Positions 25,312 through 38,031 of a DNA stretch of 64,000 bases are shown one piece after another (within the stretch, counting starts at the first letter, position 1; each line of letters begins with the position of its first letter). The stretch is from Cylicocyclus nassatus (lineage: Eukaryota > Nematoda > Chromadorea > Rhabditida > Strongylidae). The position numbers were made by a program, and so were the translations under genes. Location: assembly GCA_958299035.1 (NCBI GenBank), contig CATQJL010000001.1, positions 31,421,554-31,485,553 on the forward strand, written 5' to 3'. The notes under the pieces were generated by a model, which saw only the letters and a list, made by a program, of their open reading frames with translations, was not told where the DNA came from and ran no database searches.

Positions 25312-25725
25312 TATAATCATGTGTGCAATGCAGAAATCGTCCTTCTTTGGCGCCCACATCCTGGATTTGCAATCCCAAAAACGCAAGAAACTGACCGTCT
25401 GTCGTTGCTCACACCAGTTTGAGGAGATTTTTGTCAAGAGGGCAAAAACACAAAGGAAACAGCAAAAACCCTTGCCTGAAAGGGTGTCGGCTCCAAGAAT
25501 TCTGGATGGGAACGCCACAGGTGGACAGTGTATGGTGACACACATGGTCATACGAAATGACTCCAATGTATAGATTTATTTCAGGCAAGCAGAACAGAAT
25601 TGAAAATTTCAAAACGTGATCTATACAAAGTGAAATTTGTAGAATATTTGCTGAAAATATCCTTCAAGGAACAGACACACCGTACTGAACGAACTTCTAC
25701 CTGTTAGACTTATAAGTAAGTTGAT

Positions 25726-25733
25726 TGAAACAG
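25726..25733 (-). promoter_or_regulatory. CTGTTTCA core (piRNA upstream motif-like)
   Basis: Minus strand reads AAAATTTCCTGTTTCAATCA. Related sites are 43950 (identical) and 1801 and 5791 (core CCGTTTCA). Function is inference only. Confidence 0.35.
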
Positions 25734-26426
25734 GAAATTTTCTAGCATTTGTAATCGCAATGTTTCACAATGCATTAAATTTTTGGTGGTCAAAATATTC
25801 ACAAGCTCAAAATGTTCAATCTTGGAATGTATCAATCTCTCAGGGAATTCATGGCCGCGGAACTGGATAACCATAACGAGCAAAGAGCTGAAAAGTTACA
25901 ATGAAATTATACGTGTGCACCTTGACAGTAAATTACAAGATTGAATAATAGATAGATAATAATGGCTAATTTGTTTTTTATTTCATCAGTCAAATCCTCT
26001 TTCATTCACCTTTTTTTCATTTAAATATAATAATTTTAGTTGGAATCTAGTTTCCATCAGTTCTGCAAACCAACAAAATCGCAAATTGAAAATCATGGGG
26101 TCAGAATCATTTTAGCATTAATCACTTCAAGTCGAATTACTAAAATTCTACTTATTAATTCCACATTTCCAATCACAATCCCATCCCAAAATAATCCATT
26201 CAAATGATACACTTGCAAGTTTTATAGACCAATCGTAAACTTATCCACAATCCGCACATTGAAAAAAAAAGAAAAGACTTTTATGTCTACTCGAACAGTT
26301 TCATGTAGCATATTTACTTAATTATTAATTAATTCACATATTCTCATGTGATTCGCATCAAACCGTGTGCTTGTGTTCCTTTGCATGTGGTTTCTAAACC
26401 GTTGGGAGACAAATCATGCAAAAAAT

Positions 26427-26515
26427 CTGAGCAGTACTGCTTATAAAATAAAACAAATCTGAGCAGTACTGCTTATAAAATAAATAAATAATAAAAAAAA
26501 TAAAACCACACAAAT
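26427..26515. repeat. Copy 2-specific direct duplication
   Basis: The segment CTGAGCAGTACTGCTTATAA occurs twice in a row here, followed by an A-rich run. In copy 3 (about 44.68 kb) and copy 1 (about 7.15 kb) it occurs once. It is a small recent tandem expansion. Confidence 0.75.
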
Positions 26516-26633
26516 TTTTTTAACAAATGCCAAAAGAATATCTGTGGAGAATTCCAGCTTAATTTTAGTAAAAACTAGTAACTGCTGTTATTTCATTCTT
26601 CTTTATTCGTGTGGCAGCATTGCCGGTTTAATA

Positions 26634-27654
26634 TTAGGTCGTTCCGAAAGTAATGTCGCTTTTTTCAAACGTATGCCACATCTCGTGGAACAAAGATGTG
26701 TAAGAGATTCTGGTAGCATCTGATGCAGCATTTCATTCTCTTTCTAATGGTTATGAAGCTGTTGCAATACAAAAAATGAGCTTCTAGGAAAGAGTCAAAA
26801 TCTGCGACCTATGCTTTTTAAGATGGCCAAATTTCACAATTTTTCTGAAATTTTATAACAAACCTCAAAAGGAGTCCAAGTAATGGATGGATGGAGCAAA
26901 CCCTACAGGAAACAGCACAACTTTTTTCTACTTTCCAGAGCTCGTCATAATTTTTGTACAGATTTTTTGATGGAACCACCGAATTTTAGCAGGCTCCTCT
27001 CAGACACAAGTGCATCAAACGTCAACAAGTCTCCTGATTTTGAAACTTACAAAGATGGATTATGGTTTTGCAACAATTTTACAATCCAAACGAGCATTTA
27101 TCGCTTCGATTTAACAACTTTCGAGAATTTCGGGTACACCTTGGAGTGCCTTGGAAATGTTGAATTATGATGATTTTATCCCGGAAAATTTGATGAATCG
27201 GAAACAAAAAACGACCGCTGAAAGAGGAGAAAAAGCTGCATCGAATGACATCCGAGTCGCTTGCCGGTTTTTGTTCTGTGAGGTTTGACTTGACTAAATA
27301 TGGAATTTGATGGCATCGAGAAATTAACTGTAGAAACTCTGAGAAGCAAGCTAAGGAAAAGAAAAATTTACTCTGTGTTCTATAGTGTTTGCTCTATCTA
27401 CCTGCTACTTGTGCTTTTTCGGAGATTAGGTACAAAATTTTAGGAAAATAGCCGAACTTGACCGTGGCAAAAAGCATGAGTCGCAGATTTTGGTAATTTT
27501 TCCAGAGCTCATCAAACATTATGCAGTGAAATTAAAACCCTTAGAAAGAGGATAAAATGCTGCATCGAATGCTCCTAAGACCTCTTGAAAATGTTGATTC
27601 CACGAATAGTGGCGTTCATTTGAAAAAAGCGACATCACTTTCGGAACGACCTAA
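26634..27654. mobile_element. 1021-bp mariner-type palindromic MITE
   Basis: TTAGGTCGTTCCGAAAGT at the left and ACTTTCGGAACGACCTAA at the right are exact inverted termini, flanked by TA. The otherwise identical copy 3 has the empty site at about 44832 (GTTTAATAAAAGG), so insertion post-dates the copy 2/3 split. Both arms carry a module close to GATGCAGCATTT plus CTCTTTCTAA (about 26721-26750 and inverted at about 27542-27568). The 95-aa frame inside is not transposase. Confidence 0.92.
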
Positions 27655-30054
27655 TAAAAGGCATATTCTAAGGAAAAAATGTATCCTTTTTTGACTGCAC
27701 AGTCCATCAAACATGAGCTGAGAAAATAGCCTTGGAAGGAATAAAGAAATGGAAACACAGGCCAGACAACAGTATCTAGATCTGGCAGGAAATAAAGACC
27801 ATGAGCAAACTAAATTCAAGTCGTCAAAAGCAAACTGTCGCACTCATACTTAGGCAAATTTTTGTTGCAAACAATTTCCAAAAGCGTTTATAAGCAATAA
27901 ACATCCTGAAAAATCATGGAAAATCCTCAATTATCAATCATATGTTCAAGAGTTTGTATGTTAGACGACTATGAAGAGAAGATGGTCTCAATCCAAATTT
28001 GACTGATGCACTATTGAAAAATCAACAATAACGAAAGAAAGCAAATGATAAAGGCACTACAAAACTGGAAATTTTCTAATTCCAAAGAGACGCCTATTTT
28101 GTTATCCCCTTTTGGGCAAACTTTAGACTTTTTTTAAAAACTTTAGCTCAAATAATTTATTTCAAGCAAAACCTGGTAAAACTTTTCAAATTATTGTCAA
28201 ACTGTTCCTTAATTTTCCTAAGTTAAGGATGTCGTTTCTTCAACGATGTCACTTGGAAGTTGACCAAATTGCGCGAAAGTAAGAAAGTGATATGGGAGTT
28301 TTGAAACAACAAGATTGACCTCCAAAGTTTAGTCACTTTTCTAATTCACTCTAAGAGCAAATCTTCAAAATTCTTCAAAATAATTTTTTTCTAATGAGAG
28401 ATTTGCCGCAATTTTAGGCGCGACGTTACAGGTAATGTCTTAATTGAATGTCATTAGGTGAACTACGCTCACGCCAACAATTTTCTTATAAAATTAGAGA
28501 CATGAAAATAATTTCAAGAAAAGTCGAGTTATTTGTGGAATGAAGGTGATTTGTTCTGGAGTTTTTTATTTGTTAATATTTTTAAATTTTGAATTCTTGA
28601 ATTTTTTTTGTATTTTTTTTATTTTTTGAAACGTAACCATATTCTGCAGTTAAGGAGATTAAGAAAAGCAAATATGGGCCTCATTGCTTGCTTTTATCTT
28701 AGAATCAACTGAGGTTCTAAAAATCCCTTTGAACCAAGATTTACGCTATTATTCAAAGAATTTAAGAGACGATGTTTTCTTACGTTTTTCAGCGTAAAAT
28801 TACGCCGACAATGCTACCATAATGTTCCAATAACATCAAAAACATCTGCGATCACAATGGTCGTTCGTTAATAACTTTCAAAAACCTTTTGTTCTAAGTA
28901 AGGTGAACATTAATGAGATACAAATGATGCCGCTGGTGGTAAGAAACTTTCCGCCGCCGTTTTCCATTCATCCCACACCGACAGAGTTGATTACGAAAGA
29001 CAGTGAATAAGGTATCATTTAATAGATCAAAGCAAAATTCACAAGAAAAAGTACAAACTTTTGCAAAAACTTATTCTACCTAAAGTTCAAAAACGATGCA
29101 AAAAAATTTCATACACATCTTCGTCGGTAATTCATAGGCGTGTGGTCTTTACATCAGACATTTACGTGTACAAATGTGCGGAATTTTCCCATAAAACACG
29201 AGAAATAAAATTTAGTCAGAAGTGCGAATAGTCGTTTTCAGTTTTTTTTGCGAAAAATTTGATTTTTCTCGAATAGCAGACATTGCAGAAAGCTGAAATT
29301 CCATTACTATACTCTCAAAGGTTTGTGCTCGTGAATCGCCTATCTGGAAGAAATTTAAGATTGCTTTGACAGAAACATGCCAAATTTCGTTTCTCGACTT
29401 CTGGTAATGGAAAAACCATGAAAACAATCACCAAGAAGTCATGATGATGAGTCCAATAAAGTTGGAAAATTCTGCGGTTTTAGTGAAGCGCAGGTCTTAG
29501 GTTAGAAAAAAAACTTCAGAGATTAGTGATGGTTATGCAGCAAATCTCCAGAGATTGGTAGAATTCGAAATATCAGGCATTCATTATCTTTGACCAAGTA
29601 CGGAACGTCTTCCCACATTCTCCAAAAAAAAGCTGGATTAAGAATAGCCGTTCGAGAAAATCAAGCTTCTGCGACCAACGGATAAAATCATATTTGTTTT
29701 CAACATTTTTCATTTCAATTTGTTTTCATTTCATTTTTTATTTCATCCCCCCCCCCCCCCGCCCGAGTCAAATTGTCTACTTGAATCATTTCACAACTCG
29801 GTTTTAGAGAAAATTTTAGACTGCACTGTTCAGGCAAAGATTATGAAAAATCGGCATATAACATTCAATGTAGCCCTTTCTTATCCATCAAATCGTCCGG
29901 CAACTTTCGCTGAATAATACGCAAAATCTGTGTTTTTTGCGCGTGATTTACAGATGATAAAAGCTGGAAATAATACCTAGTTAATTTTGATGAAGTAACT
30001 GAAATGAATTTTTTGTTCTTTTTTGCACCAAGTCAGAGAGATTGCGTTGATACA

Positions 30055-30845
30055 CAGTAAATACCAAAGATGAGTAGCGAAAAAGCCAGACCTAAATGAA
30101 CTACTAGTAAGATAGCTGCATCAAGGTCTGAGTAAAAAGTTGAATAAAGGTTCAAATCAAATTTTCACATCAAGAGTAAATTATTAAACCATACCGAAGC
30201 AAACTTCTATAGATTTGATGAACCAATTTCTAGGACTGCGGGTAGAAAAATTCTAATAAATGTGAGGAATGGTCAACCATGGCTTATATGCTTGAACAGA
30301 ATTAATAATCAAAAAACACAGAGAAGAACCACTTGCAAGCTATAAATGGGAGGAGAGTCATCACAATTTCCAAGGAAGTCTAACGATCAGCGATGACCAA
30401 GGTGAGTTATAAAGGCACCGAGAAACGGGAACCCGGTTAACAAAGCAGGCTCGTCTTCAAAATTTGAAAATTCCCGTTTCTCGGTGTCTTTATAATTCAC
30501 CTTGGTCCTCGTTGATCGTTCTATTTCATTCACGACCGTGATGACTCTACTCCCATGTATAGCTTGCAAGTGGTTCTTCTCTGTGTTTTTCAATTATTAA
30601 TTCTGTTAAAAATATAACCGCGGTTGACCATTTCTCACATTTTTTAGAATTTTTCTACTCGCAGTCCTAGAAATTGGTTCATTAAATCTATAGAAGTTTG
30701 CTTCGGTATAATTAAATAATTTACTCTTGATGTGAAAATTTGATTTGAACCTTTATTCAACTTTTTACTCAGATCTTGATGCAGCTATCTTACTAGTAGT
30801 TCATTTAGGTCTGGGTTTTCCGCTACTCTTCTTTGGTATTTACCG
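30055..30845. repeat. 0.8-kb palindrome, copy 2
   Basis: This is the close counterpart of 10965-11760, with the same centre and arms. It is one of the best-conserved segments between copies 1 and 2. Confidence 0.8.
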
Positions 30846-30914
30846 TTTTGAAGGTTCTTGGCTAAGAGCCAGTTTCAGTGACCTGAAGTTCAGTTGGGAT
30901 TTTTAGCATTTCGA

Positions 30915-32222
30915 CCATACCCTCGATACATGGAGCCACGTAACCTTCACTTTGAAGGCTATGAGGGACACAACCTTCACCTGGAAAAAAAATCAAAAGT
31001 CATCCGGGGCTTCCCCCCGGATGTTACTATCCTGACTATATCGGAACGAATACTAATGAAGCAAGTATAGGGAATAATACCTTTAGTTTATCTGAGCGAA
31101 AACGAGAATTTGCGTTTTCATGGCTTTTTGCATTGAATAGAAGATTTCTGTGAAATTTTTGCCAGAATTCAGGATAAAATTTTTCAGTTAACCTCTCATT
31201 TGACCAAAATCGAGTTTCAGAAGTTTAGGAAAGCTATTGGAGTTAAATAAAAACGAAAAACTGCGCTTAAATCTTGCGCAGAGGGTCGCGCACGAAAACG
31301 CTAGTCTATCTCGTTAATGAGTGATTTTTGAAGCATGAGACGTTGTCTATTCTTCTCGTCGTGTCATTACGATCAGAATGATATATAATGTTGCAGGGTT
31401 TCGTTGAGACGCGGAGGTCTACGACCAGAGCCAAATGCCCCGTCGACTCTGGTCTGTCTCCGCTGCTCGTCTGCTTCTCCGCACGCTGTGCGCTACCTCG
31501 CTACCCCAAACGAACGCGGGGCATTGGGCTCTAGTACCCTTTTCTCAGCCGTTTCAAACCCAGTTTTGACAAGCTATATATCATTTTGAAGCTCTTGATC
31601 TCTATTTTCACGCTGACAACGTATCAGAACCACATTTCTTGATTTGAACGAGAAATCCGGCAAAAACCTTGTTTTCGAAAATCTCTTGTTTTGTTCTTAG
31701 CTTAACTCTTTTTACGCGGTTTTTTCGTGGACTCTATAGATCTCGCTTTTGTTCACAATACAGACAACCATCCAGCCCTTATTTCTTCGATTATGATGGA
31801 ATTTTTTTGCGAAAAATTGTAAAAGTGCGTTTTTCTTCAACTTGTTCTGTTTCAGTGCTTTCGCAGCGATTTTTTTCCAGCTTGCGCGATTATTGTTCAG
31901 AGCAATAAGCGCAACAATCCAGACAACGTCCCAGAAAACAGGAATGTCAGTGGGGTAAAATTTAAAAAGCATCAAAAATCAAAGCCCCGTGTTACGAATT
32001 GCTGGTCTTGAAGCGAAAACTTGCGCTTTGAAAAGCCGCCAAATGAAAGATTTCAAACCTCATTGCAGCGTTTTTATCCAGTTTTCAGCACTTTCTTTTG
32101 CTTTTTGTATTTGTTTTACGTCATTTTCTCTTCTCTAATCTTCTTCAAACAACCTTCACTAATTATGACGTCAGATGTTCAACCTTCAATTTTGACGCCC
32201 TATCTCTAGACCATCGAAGGTA
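30915..32222. mobile_element. 1.3-kb element with GTGAAGGTT repeats, copy 2
   Basis: This is the counterpart of 11832-13134, with the same ends and the same CG-rich block near 31.41-31.54 kb. Its right boundary is interrupted by the palindromic element at 32223-32987. Confidence 0.6.
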
Positions 32223-32987
32223 TAGGGGCCTGCAGGATCGCGAGAGTCGGACGCGCGTGCGGCCTTTGCGCCGCGCACGCCTGATATCGCTGGGTCGTAG
32301 TCGATTAAGGCTAGATAGGTAAGTTTTTTTTTGTTTTTCTTTACATTTCACGCCTTCTTTTCTTTTCAGACTTTGAGCACATGTTGGTGCGGAGGAGTTT
32401 AAGATCTGAATTAAGGTGAGGTGCAGGATTATGCTCAATACGGACTCAATATTGCAGACCTTCCATGCCTGCTGGTTGAGATGTTGGATTTTCTGTCCTG
32501 GCTGCCCTGTTACAGCTAACTGTTCTATTTCTACCGTCTATTCTACCTTATCTTGCATATTGCTTGTGATGATGATGATGATGATGATGATGACAATGAT
32601 TATGATTGTGATGACGCGCATGATGCAAGATGAGGTAGAACAGACGTTGCAAATAAAACGGAGTTTCGTAACCGGGCAGGCAGGACGAAAAATCGAACAT
32701 AATCGGACAGCCAGAACAGAAAACTCAACATTCTTCAAAGCAGGGGTGAAAAGTCCACAATATTGGCCCGTACTGAGCATAATCCTGCACCTCACCTTAA
32801 TCTAGATCTTAAACTCCTCTGCACCAACATATGTTCGCCGCCTGAAAAGAAAAGAAGGCGAGAAATGAGAAGAAAAACAAAAAAATCTCACCTATCCAGC
32901 CTAAATCGAGTACGACCCAGTGACATACGACGTGCGCGGCGCAATGGCCGTACGCACGTCCGACTCTCGCGATCCTGCAGGCCCCTA
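32223..32987. mobile_element. 765-bp TA-flanked palindrome with GC-rich ends
   Basis: The arms begin TAGGGGCCTGCAGGATCGCG and mirror that at the right end. Copy 1 at 13133 is the empty site (AAGGTATGATTCC); here TA lies on both sides. Stem arms run almost to a loop with a GAT microsatellite (about 32567-32600). Open frames of up to 129 aa on both strands are shadows of the palindrome and not genes. The mechanism is Tc1/mariner-like by target, but the termini are unlike the TTAGGT families. Confidence 0.85.
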
Positions 32988-33401
32988 TATGATTCCGACC
33001 AGATTCCGAAACAGGCTCTCAGGGGGGCGGGGCTTAAATTATCGCCTAGTCCTGGGGAGCAATCGGAGATAGCGAGCATGACTATATCCTGCAAGCACTC
33101 CCCGAATCGAGCTAATTAGGCTTGGGTTCCTAAGTTCCGTTCCCCTGTTAACCCGTTCTAGTAAATTTTTGGAAATATTTTTCTGGGTGCAAACAAGTTT
33201 TACACGTCGAATGCCCAAAACATGATATATTTTTCAAAATATTGACAAAGCATTCTGCAGTCTTCTTTGACGTGACGATGAGTTGTTATTCTCACCTCAT
33301 GAGAACAGAAAAAAGACGGGAAGGTGGGAGGTGGGGGGGGGGGGGGTAGGAGTTTGAATCGAACCTATGCTGCTAGAACAAAGAGAGTGATATGGGAATC
33401 T

Positions 33402-33409
33402 TGAAACAG
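33402..33409 (-). promoter_or_regulatory. CTGTTTCA core (piRNA upstream motif-like)
   Basis: Copy 2 counterpart of 13547; the core is unchanged. Function is inference only. Confidence 0.35.
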
Positions 33410-34282
33410 GAAAACTATTTATAAAACATGGTCAGCTTTTTCTCCAACTTCAAGCAAAAATTCAACAATCTCTCAAAAACTCTTCAGACAGGAACGGATT
33501 TGATTTTTATGGGCGCAAAGATTTAGGTACGCTCATAACTGAATGCCTTTAGTAATATTCATAATAGTTCGTGGCTAAAATAAGTATTGTTCAAGACATG
33601 GATTCTCTTTCGGATCTAGAAGGGAGCTTTCCAAGACAATAAATAAATGTATTTGAGGTGATTTGTTCAGGAATATTCTAAATAATCTTTGTGCGAAGAG
33701 CATTTTCTGCAGTCAGTGAGAAGTATTGATGTGTTTAAGAGAAGTTTTATTATAAAATGACAATCAACAAATTACCTAAGTTACGAAATATTGAGTAGAA
33801 AAATTAAAAAATAAAATTGATTACACTATGATCAAGGAATGCTATCATAATGTCCCTAAAGCATCAGACCTCTGGTTATTCATTGGGAACGCTTGAGAGC
33901 CTGAGTACGTAATTCGATTTTAATCATTAGGTAGAGTTTGGTAAGACGCAAATTGAACTTGAAGCTGGAGAGTTGTGAAAATGGTAGTTGATGATCGACA
34001 CGCTAAATTGATAGTTTTTCAGGAATATGGATTTTTCTATTGATTTATTGATGCATGATGGTGACTATTTTTCACTATTTTTCAGTTTTTCCATTTTGGA
34101 AAGTAGTTTTGTAAGCAATAAAGGTAAATTACCTACAAGTCTAAAAACTTGAAGTTAGTGCCTTTGGCAAGGTCGAATTCAACATATGTCTCTAAGCCAA
34201 AAGTGTTTTCTAACAAAAAACGTTCCCAAGTCGTCTATTCTGAAATAAGGGTCGTAAATTAAAAAGGGAAGAGTTGAGGACC

Positions 34283-34495
34283 GGGCATACTTCACGCGAT
34301 TTCAGTCGCGACGAGCTTTGGCAGTTCTCCAGAAGTCTTTAGATCCAGCACTAGCGAACTGCACATGTATAGTGTATATAACTTATTACGTGGATAAAAT
34401 GTCCTATCTTCTGTACATTCATAGTGTTCCAGTGAGTTATGGACAGTTGGAATATTGCCAAACGCGTCGCGACTGAAATCGCTTGAAGTATGCCC
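34283..34495. repeat. Small palindromic element, copy 2
   Basis: Counterpart of 14415-14631, with better-matched ends (GGGCATACTTCACGCGATTT against its inverse). Confidence 0.7.
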
Positions 34496-35176
34496 TACCC
34501 TTTAATGCGGTTGAAATAAAGGAATAAGAATTTCTTCAAAATTAACCCATTTATTTCAATAAAGAGAAATAAATAAACCTTCCAAAAGACATTACAAAAG
34601 ATTCTAGAATTTTTCAACAAAACGGACGGCCCCACCGTGAATGCTTTGCTTATGCACTTCTGTTCCCAGGACGGGTAGGGCAACATAAAAGGATGCCAGA
34701 GGCAGATGAGAGTTTGCCAAAAGGCGATACTGTGGATGTATAGTAAGACTGTTATAAAAGGCGTTATTCAAGCTATTTGGTGTTGCTGCATCTTTCGCGA
34801 AAATTCAGCGAGATTCCTAGAGGAATAACACAAAATTTTCTATTCATGCAAAGAAATTTACAGTTATATGAGAATGTGGTTATTTATTACATAATCTGGA
34901 GATTGTCATGAAAGATTAAAACATTGTAGAGACTACATGTCGCCCAAGGGAAGTGGTCCCATCTGCAACGGACCACGCAGCCATGCACATTACAGTACCA
35001 CAGATTCGTACCATCTATTCGCGTTAGGTGAAGCCATCGGCGACATATAGTCCCCTATCATGAAAAATTGGTAAAGGATGCCAAATACTCCCTGGTTAGC
35101 GGCTGTTTAAGTGAGCACTAGATCGAATCAGCGACGAAACAAGGATTAGCTAAAGGAACCGAAAAAATAGATTTCG

Positions 35177-35184
35177 TGAAACAG
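35177..35184 (-). promoter_or_regulatory. CTGTTTCA core (piRNA upstream motif-like)
   Basis: Minus strand reads AGATTTCCTGTTTCACGAAA. The copy 1 site at about 15317 has one mismatch. Function is inference only. Confidence 0.3.
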
Positions 35185-35496
35185 GAAATCTTGCTGTTTT
35201 AGTAATTCGCAATGTTCAATCAAATCAGTAAGCCTAAATTATCTGACAACTTTAGGATTTTTCATTTTGCTTTTTTTCCACTGAGCAGCTGAAGAGCTCC
35301 TCCCCCCCCCCCGCCTCTCCCAGAAATGCCGAAAGGCTGGAACTTAAGTGTGTACGAAGATGAACGATAGCTGCAAATAAGCATACTGTGGCCCTACGGT
35401 CGTCAATGCAAATAGTTTTCCTTTTTGGAGTAAGATGTTCTTCGCTGAATCGAAAATGGTGCCAAAAAGCAAAGATTAGGGCCCACTAAGCGCGTC

Positions 35497-35573
35497 GAGG
35501 GGCGCGAGCGGCATTAATTAGGTCACGAAGCCCCGCCCTCCAGCCGCCAAGCCAGTTGAATCAAACGTTAGGC
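35497..35573. repeat. Right-arm fragment of the 5-kb palindromic element, copy 2
   Basis: Counterpart of about 15890-15965; only the right half of the element at 5009-5170 is present. Confidence 0.6.
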
Positions 35574-36499
35574 ATGTTTTCTTTGCACTCGAGCAGAATA
35601 GCTGCCAGACAAATGAAGATGAAGTTTGTAGACGAAGAAACTATAACCTATGACATCATCTAGATAAAAGTCATGATGAAAAATGGTCCCCCCCCCCCTG
35701 TTTCATCTAAGAATGACTTGTTTGGTAAAAAATCTATACGACAACAATTGTTCAGATTTGTTTTCTCCTGGAACATGAAAATTAAACTCTTTCGATTATT
35801 TTTTACAGTTTTCGATAGCTTGTCTGTGGCTAACTAGAAGTCAACATGCACGAATATTTAGATGCCATTATTATCATTAATCATATCATGCAGTAGCTTG
35901 CATGAGAAGCACCCTTAACCATCTTACCGTTTTATTTCTGGTTTTCGATTGCCATGATGGGCTTGACTGGAGATGTGGAGGAGGAGGAGGAGGGTGGGTA
36001 GATGGTGTATGAATATGTATGGCATATGCAAATGGCTAGGAAAAGGTTTAGAAAGAGATTAGCAAACAAAGATTTTTGAGAATTTATGAAACATTGAATG
36101 TGCCATATTGTCAAATAAATTTTACCCCGAATGCTTGTCTTTATATGGGAACGACCAAGAACCTGAGAACCTTACGCGAAAAAAACCCTGAGGTCTTGAA
36201 ATTCTCTCTTATTCCGTTCGCTAAAAACAGGAAATTTTGCAGAATTTGAAACATAATGAGCACGAGGGATATCAATAGGAACGCTATGGCAATTTTCAGC
36301 GAACACTTTTTTCACCTTTTTGCTTCTTAAGCAGTGGAAGGAATGATAAATATCTTGGTAAATCGTACACACTATCTTTAGCTACTTTATAATGAATACG
36401 TTGAAAATTGTGAACTAGAATAGGAGAAATAAAAATTAAAAACAAAGCGTTTTTAGGTGCTCCCAAAATGTATCTTGAAGCAATTTGACAATAACTATG

Positions 36500-37000
36500 A
36501 CTATAACATTATATATCATTCTGATCGTCGTGACACGTCGAGAAGAACTGACAACGTCCCAAGCTTTGAAAAACACTCATTGGGATAGACCAGCGTTTTC
36601 GTGCGCGACTCTCTGCGCAAGATTTAAACGCAGTTTCGTGTTTATTTAACTCCAATAGCTTTCCTAAACTTCTGAAACTCGATTTTATTCAAATGAGAGA
36701 ATAACTGAGAAAATTTGTCTTGAATTCTGGCGAAGATTCCACAGAATCTTTTTTATCTTCTTTTTAAGTAGAAAGGGCTATGAAAACGCAAATTCTCGGT
36801 TTCGCTGAGATAAGCTAAAGATATTATTCCCTATATTTGCTTCATTAACGTTCGTTCCGGTTACAGTCAGGATAATAACATCCAGGGCCAAGCCCCGGAT
36901 GACTTCTGCTTTTTTCCAGGTAAAGGTTGTCTCCCCCCATAGCCCTCAAAGTGAAGGTTACCGAAGTACGTTGCTCTACGTATCGAGGGTATGATGCATT
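36500..37000 (-). repeat. Inverted solitary fragment of the 1.3-kb GTGAAGGTT element
   Basis: Read on the minus strand it follows about 11832-12300: the CATACCCTCGATAC terminus, GTAACCTTCACTTTG, and the ATTTGCGTTTTCATAG and CTGCGCAAGATTTAA-type stretches. Divergence is clearly higher than between the 11.8-kb and 30.9-kb copies, so it is an independent, older insertion. Confidence 0.65.
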
Positions 37001-38031
37001 ATAGGCTGCTCCAAATCTAACTTAGTTTTCTTCAATTTTTTTCTCTAATTTCACAATCAGGCATTCAACCAACATCCAATCTATGATGGGCACATCCATT
37101 TTTCAATCAAGTCACCACCGTTCGAAAGATACACTGCCAAGTTTACAGAAAAAGAAGTCGGGAAATGTGTAAAGAATCAAGCGGTCGATTTTGAAAATTT
37201 GCAAAAAAAGTTGCGTATAATTTATTTTGTTTTTTATTTGCCGACATCGGCAAGAGTAGACCAGTTAGAGCAAGAAGACTTTATTCAAGGAAAATAGTGC
37301 TTCCTGGCACAGAAAAACTGATAATCAGCTGATCAAATTTTATAGAGATTTTTCCTGATAATCTGTTGAATTTGTAAAACTTACGACATTTACAACTTAC
37401 ATTGAACAAAATTCATCGGACTATATGTTCAACTCTTCAGATAAAGACCACAAAAGATTCAAAACAATTTCAAAATATGTAGCACCTTCTCCCATTTATC
37501 AACTCTTTAAGCTATTTTCACATTATTCTTCGTATGACTTACAGATGATAGAACCTACAAGGATTGTATGGTACGATTTCGATGAAATGAGCGAATTAAA
37601 CTCTAATGCTTGCGCACTTCAGAGGAATTATGAGGATGCACCTAATTGCAGAGGATAACTCGAAAGCAACCTGATTTTGAAGGATAAAAAATTAGTGGAC
37701 ACATTCTTTTCTTCGTCAAACTTCAATAAATTCAAAAAGTACCTCAGAAGGGGAACCGAAATGAAAAAGCTAGACATTTGCACCAAGATTGGAAAAGTAG
37801 AAGAAAAATTAGAATTAATTGGTAATTTTTGAAAAGTCAAAGATCGCGAATCGGACTTCCACTTTAAGATATGCTATTCTACCTAAAGCCGACAAAGCAC
37901 CAAAGCACCGAAGCAAACTTGGAACTCTCAGTTTCCAGCGCCGTTTGTAAGCAAAAAAAATTTGAAACATGAGGGACTCTCACTTATTCTCATACGTTGA
38001 TAAAAAAGTTTGCTACGATAATGATCTACTA
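37001..38031. other. Diverged array sub-unit, no gene seen
   Basis: About 37066-37150 resembles the 2.7-kb and 6.55-kb segments (CATTCAACCAACATCC, followed by an ATACACTTGCAAG-like stretch). The 77-aa frame at 37425-37658 has no recognisable domain and sits in this sub-unit. Nothing else is seen. Confidence 0.45.

Larger units (their letters stand above)
22738..36480. repeat. Long array unit, copy 2
   Basis: 22.74-24.65 kb matches 40.58-42.87 kb; 25.31-29.77 kb matches 43.54-46.95 kb almost base for base apart from a MITE; 24.5-36.1 kb matches copy 1. Copy 2 carries insertions absent from one or both others (26634-27654, 32223-32987). No coding gene is visible. Motif cores lie at 23019, 25726, 33402 and 35177. 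Confidence 0.85.

Noticed and set aside
26883..27170. 95-aa frame inside a mariner-type MITE as a transposase remnant
   Set aside because: It shows none of the mariner catalytic or DNA-binding features and lies in the diverged centre of the palindrome.
32416..32805. 129-aa plus-strand frame and 85-aa minus-strand frame
   Set aside because: Both lie in the arms and the GAT-microsatellite loop of the palindrome 32223-32987 and mirror each other; no domain.
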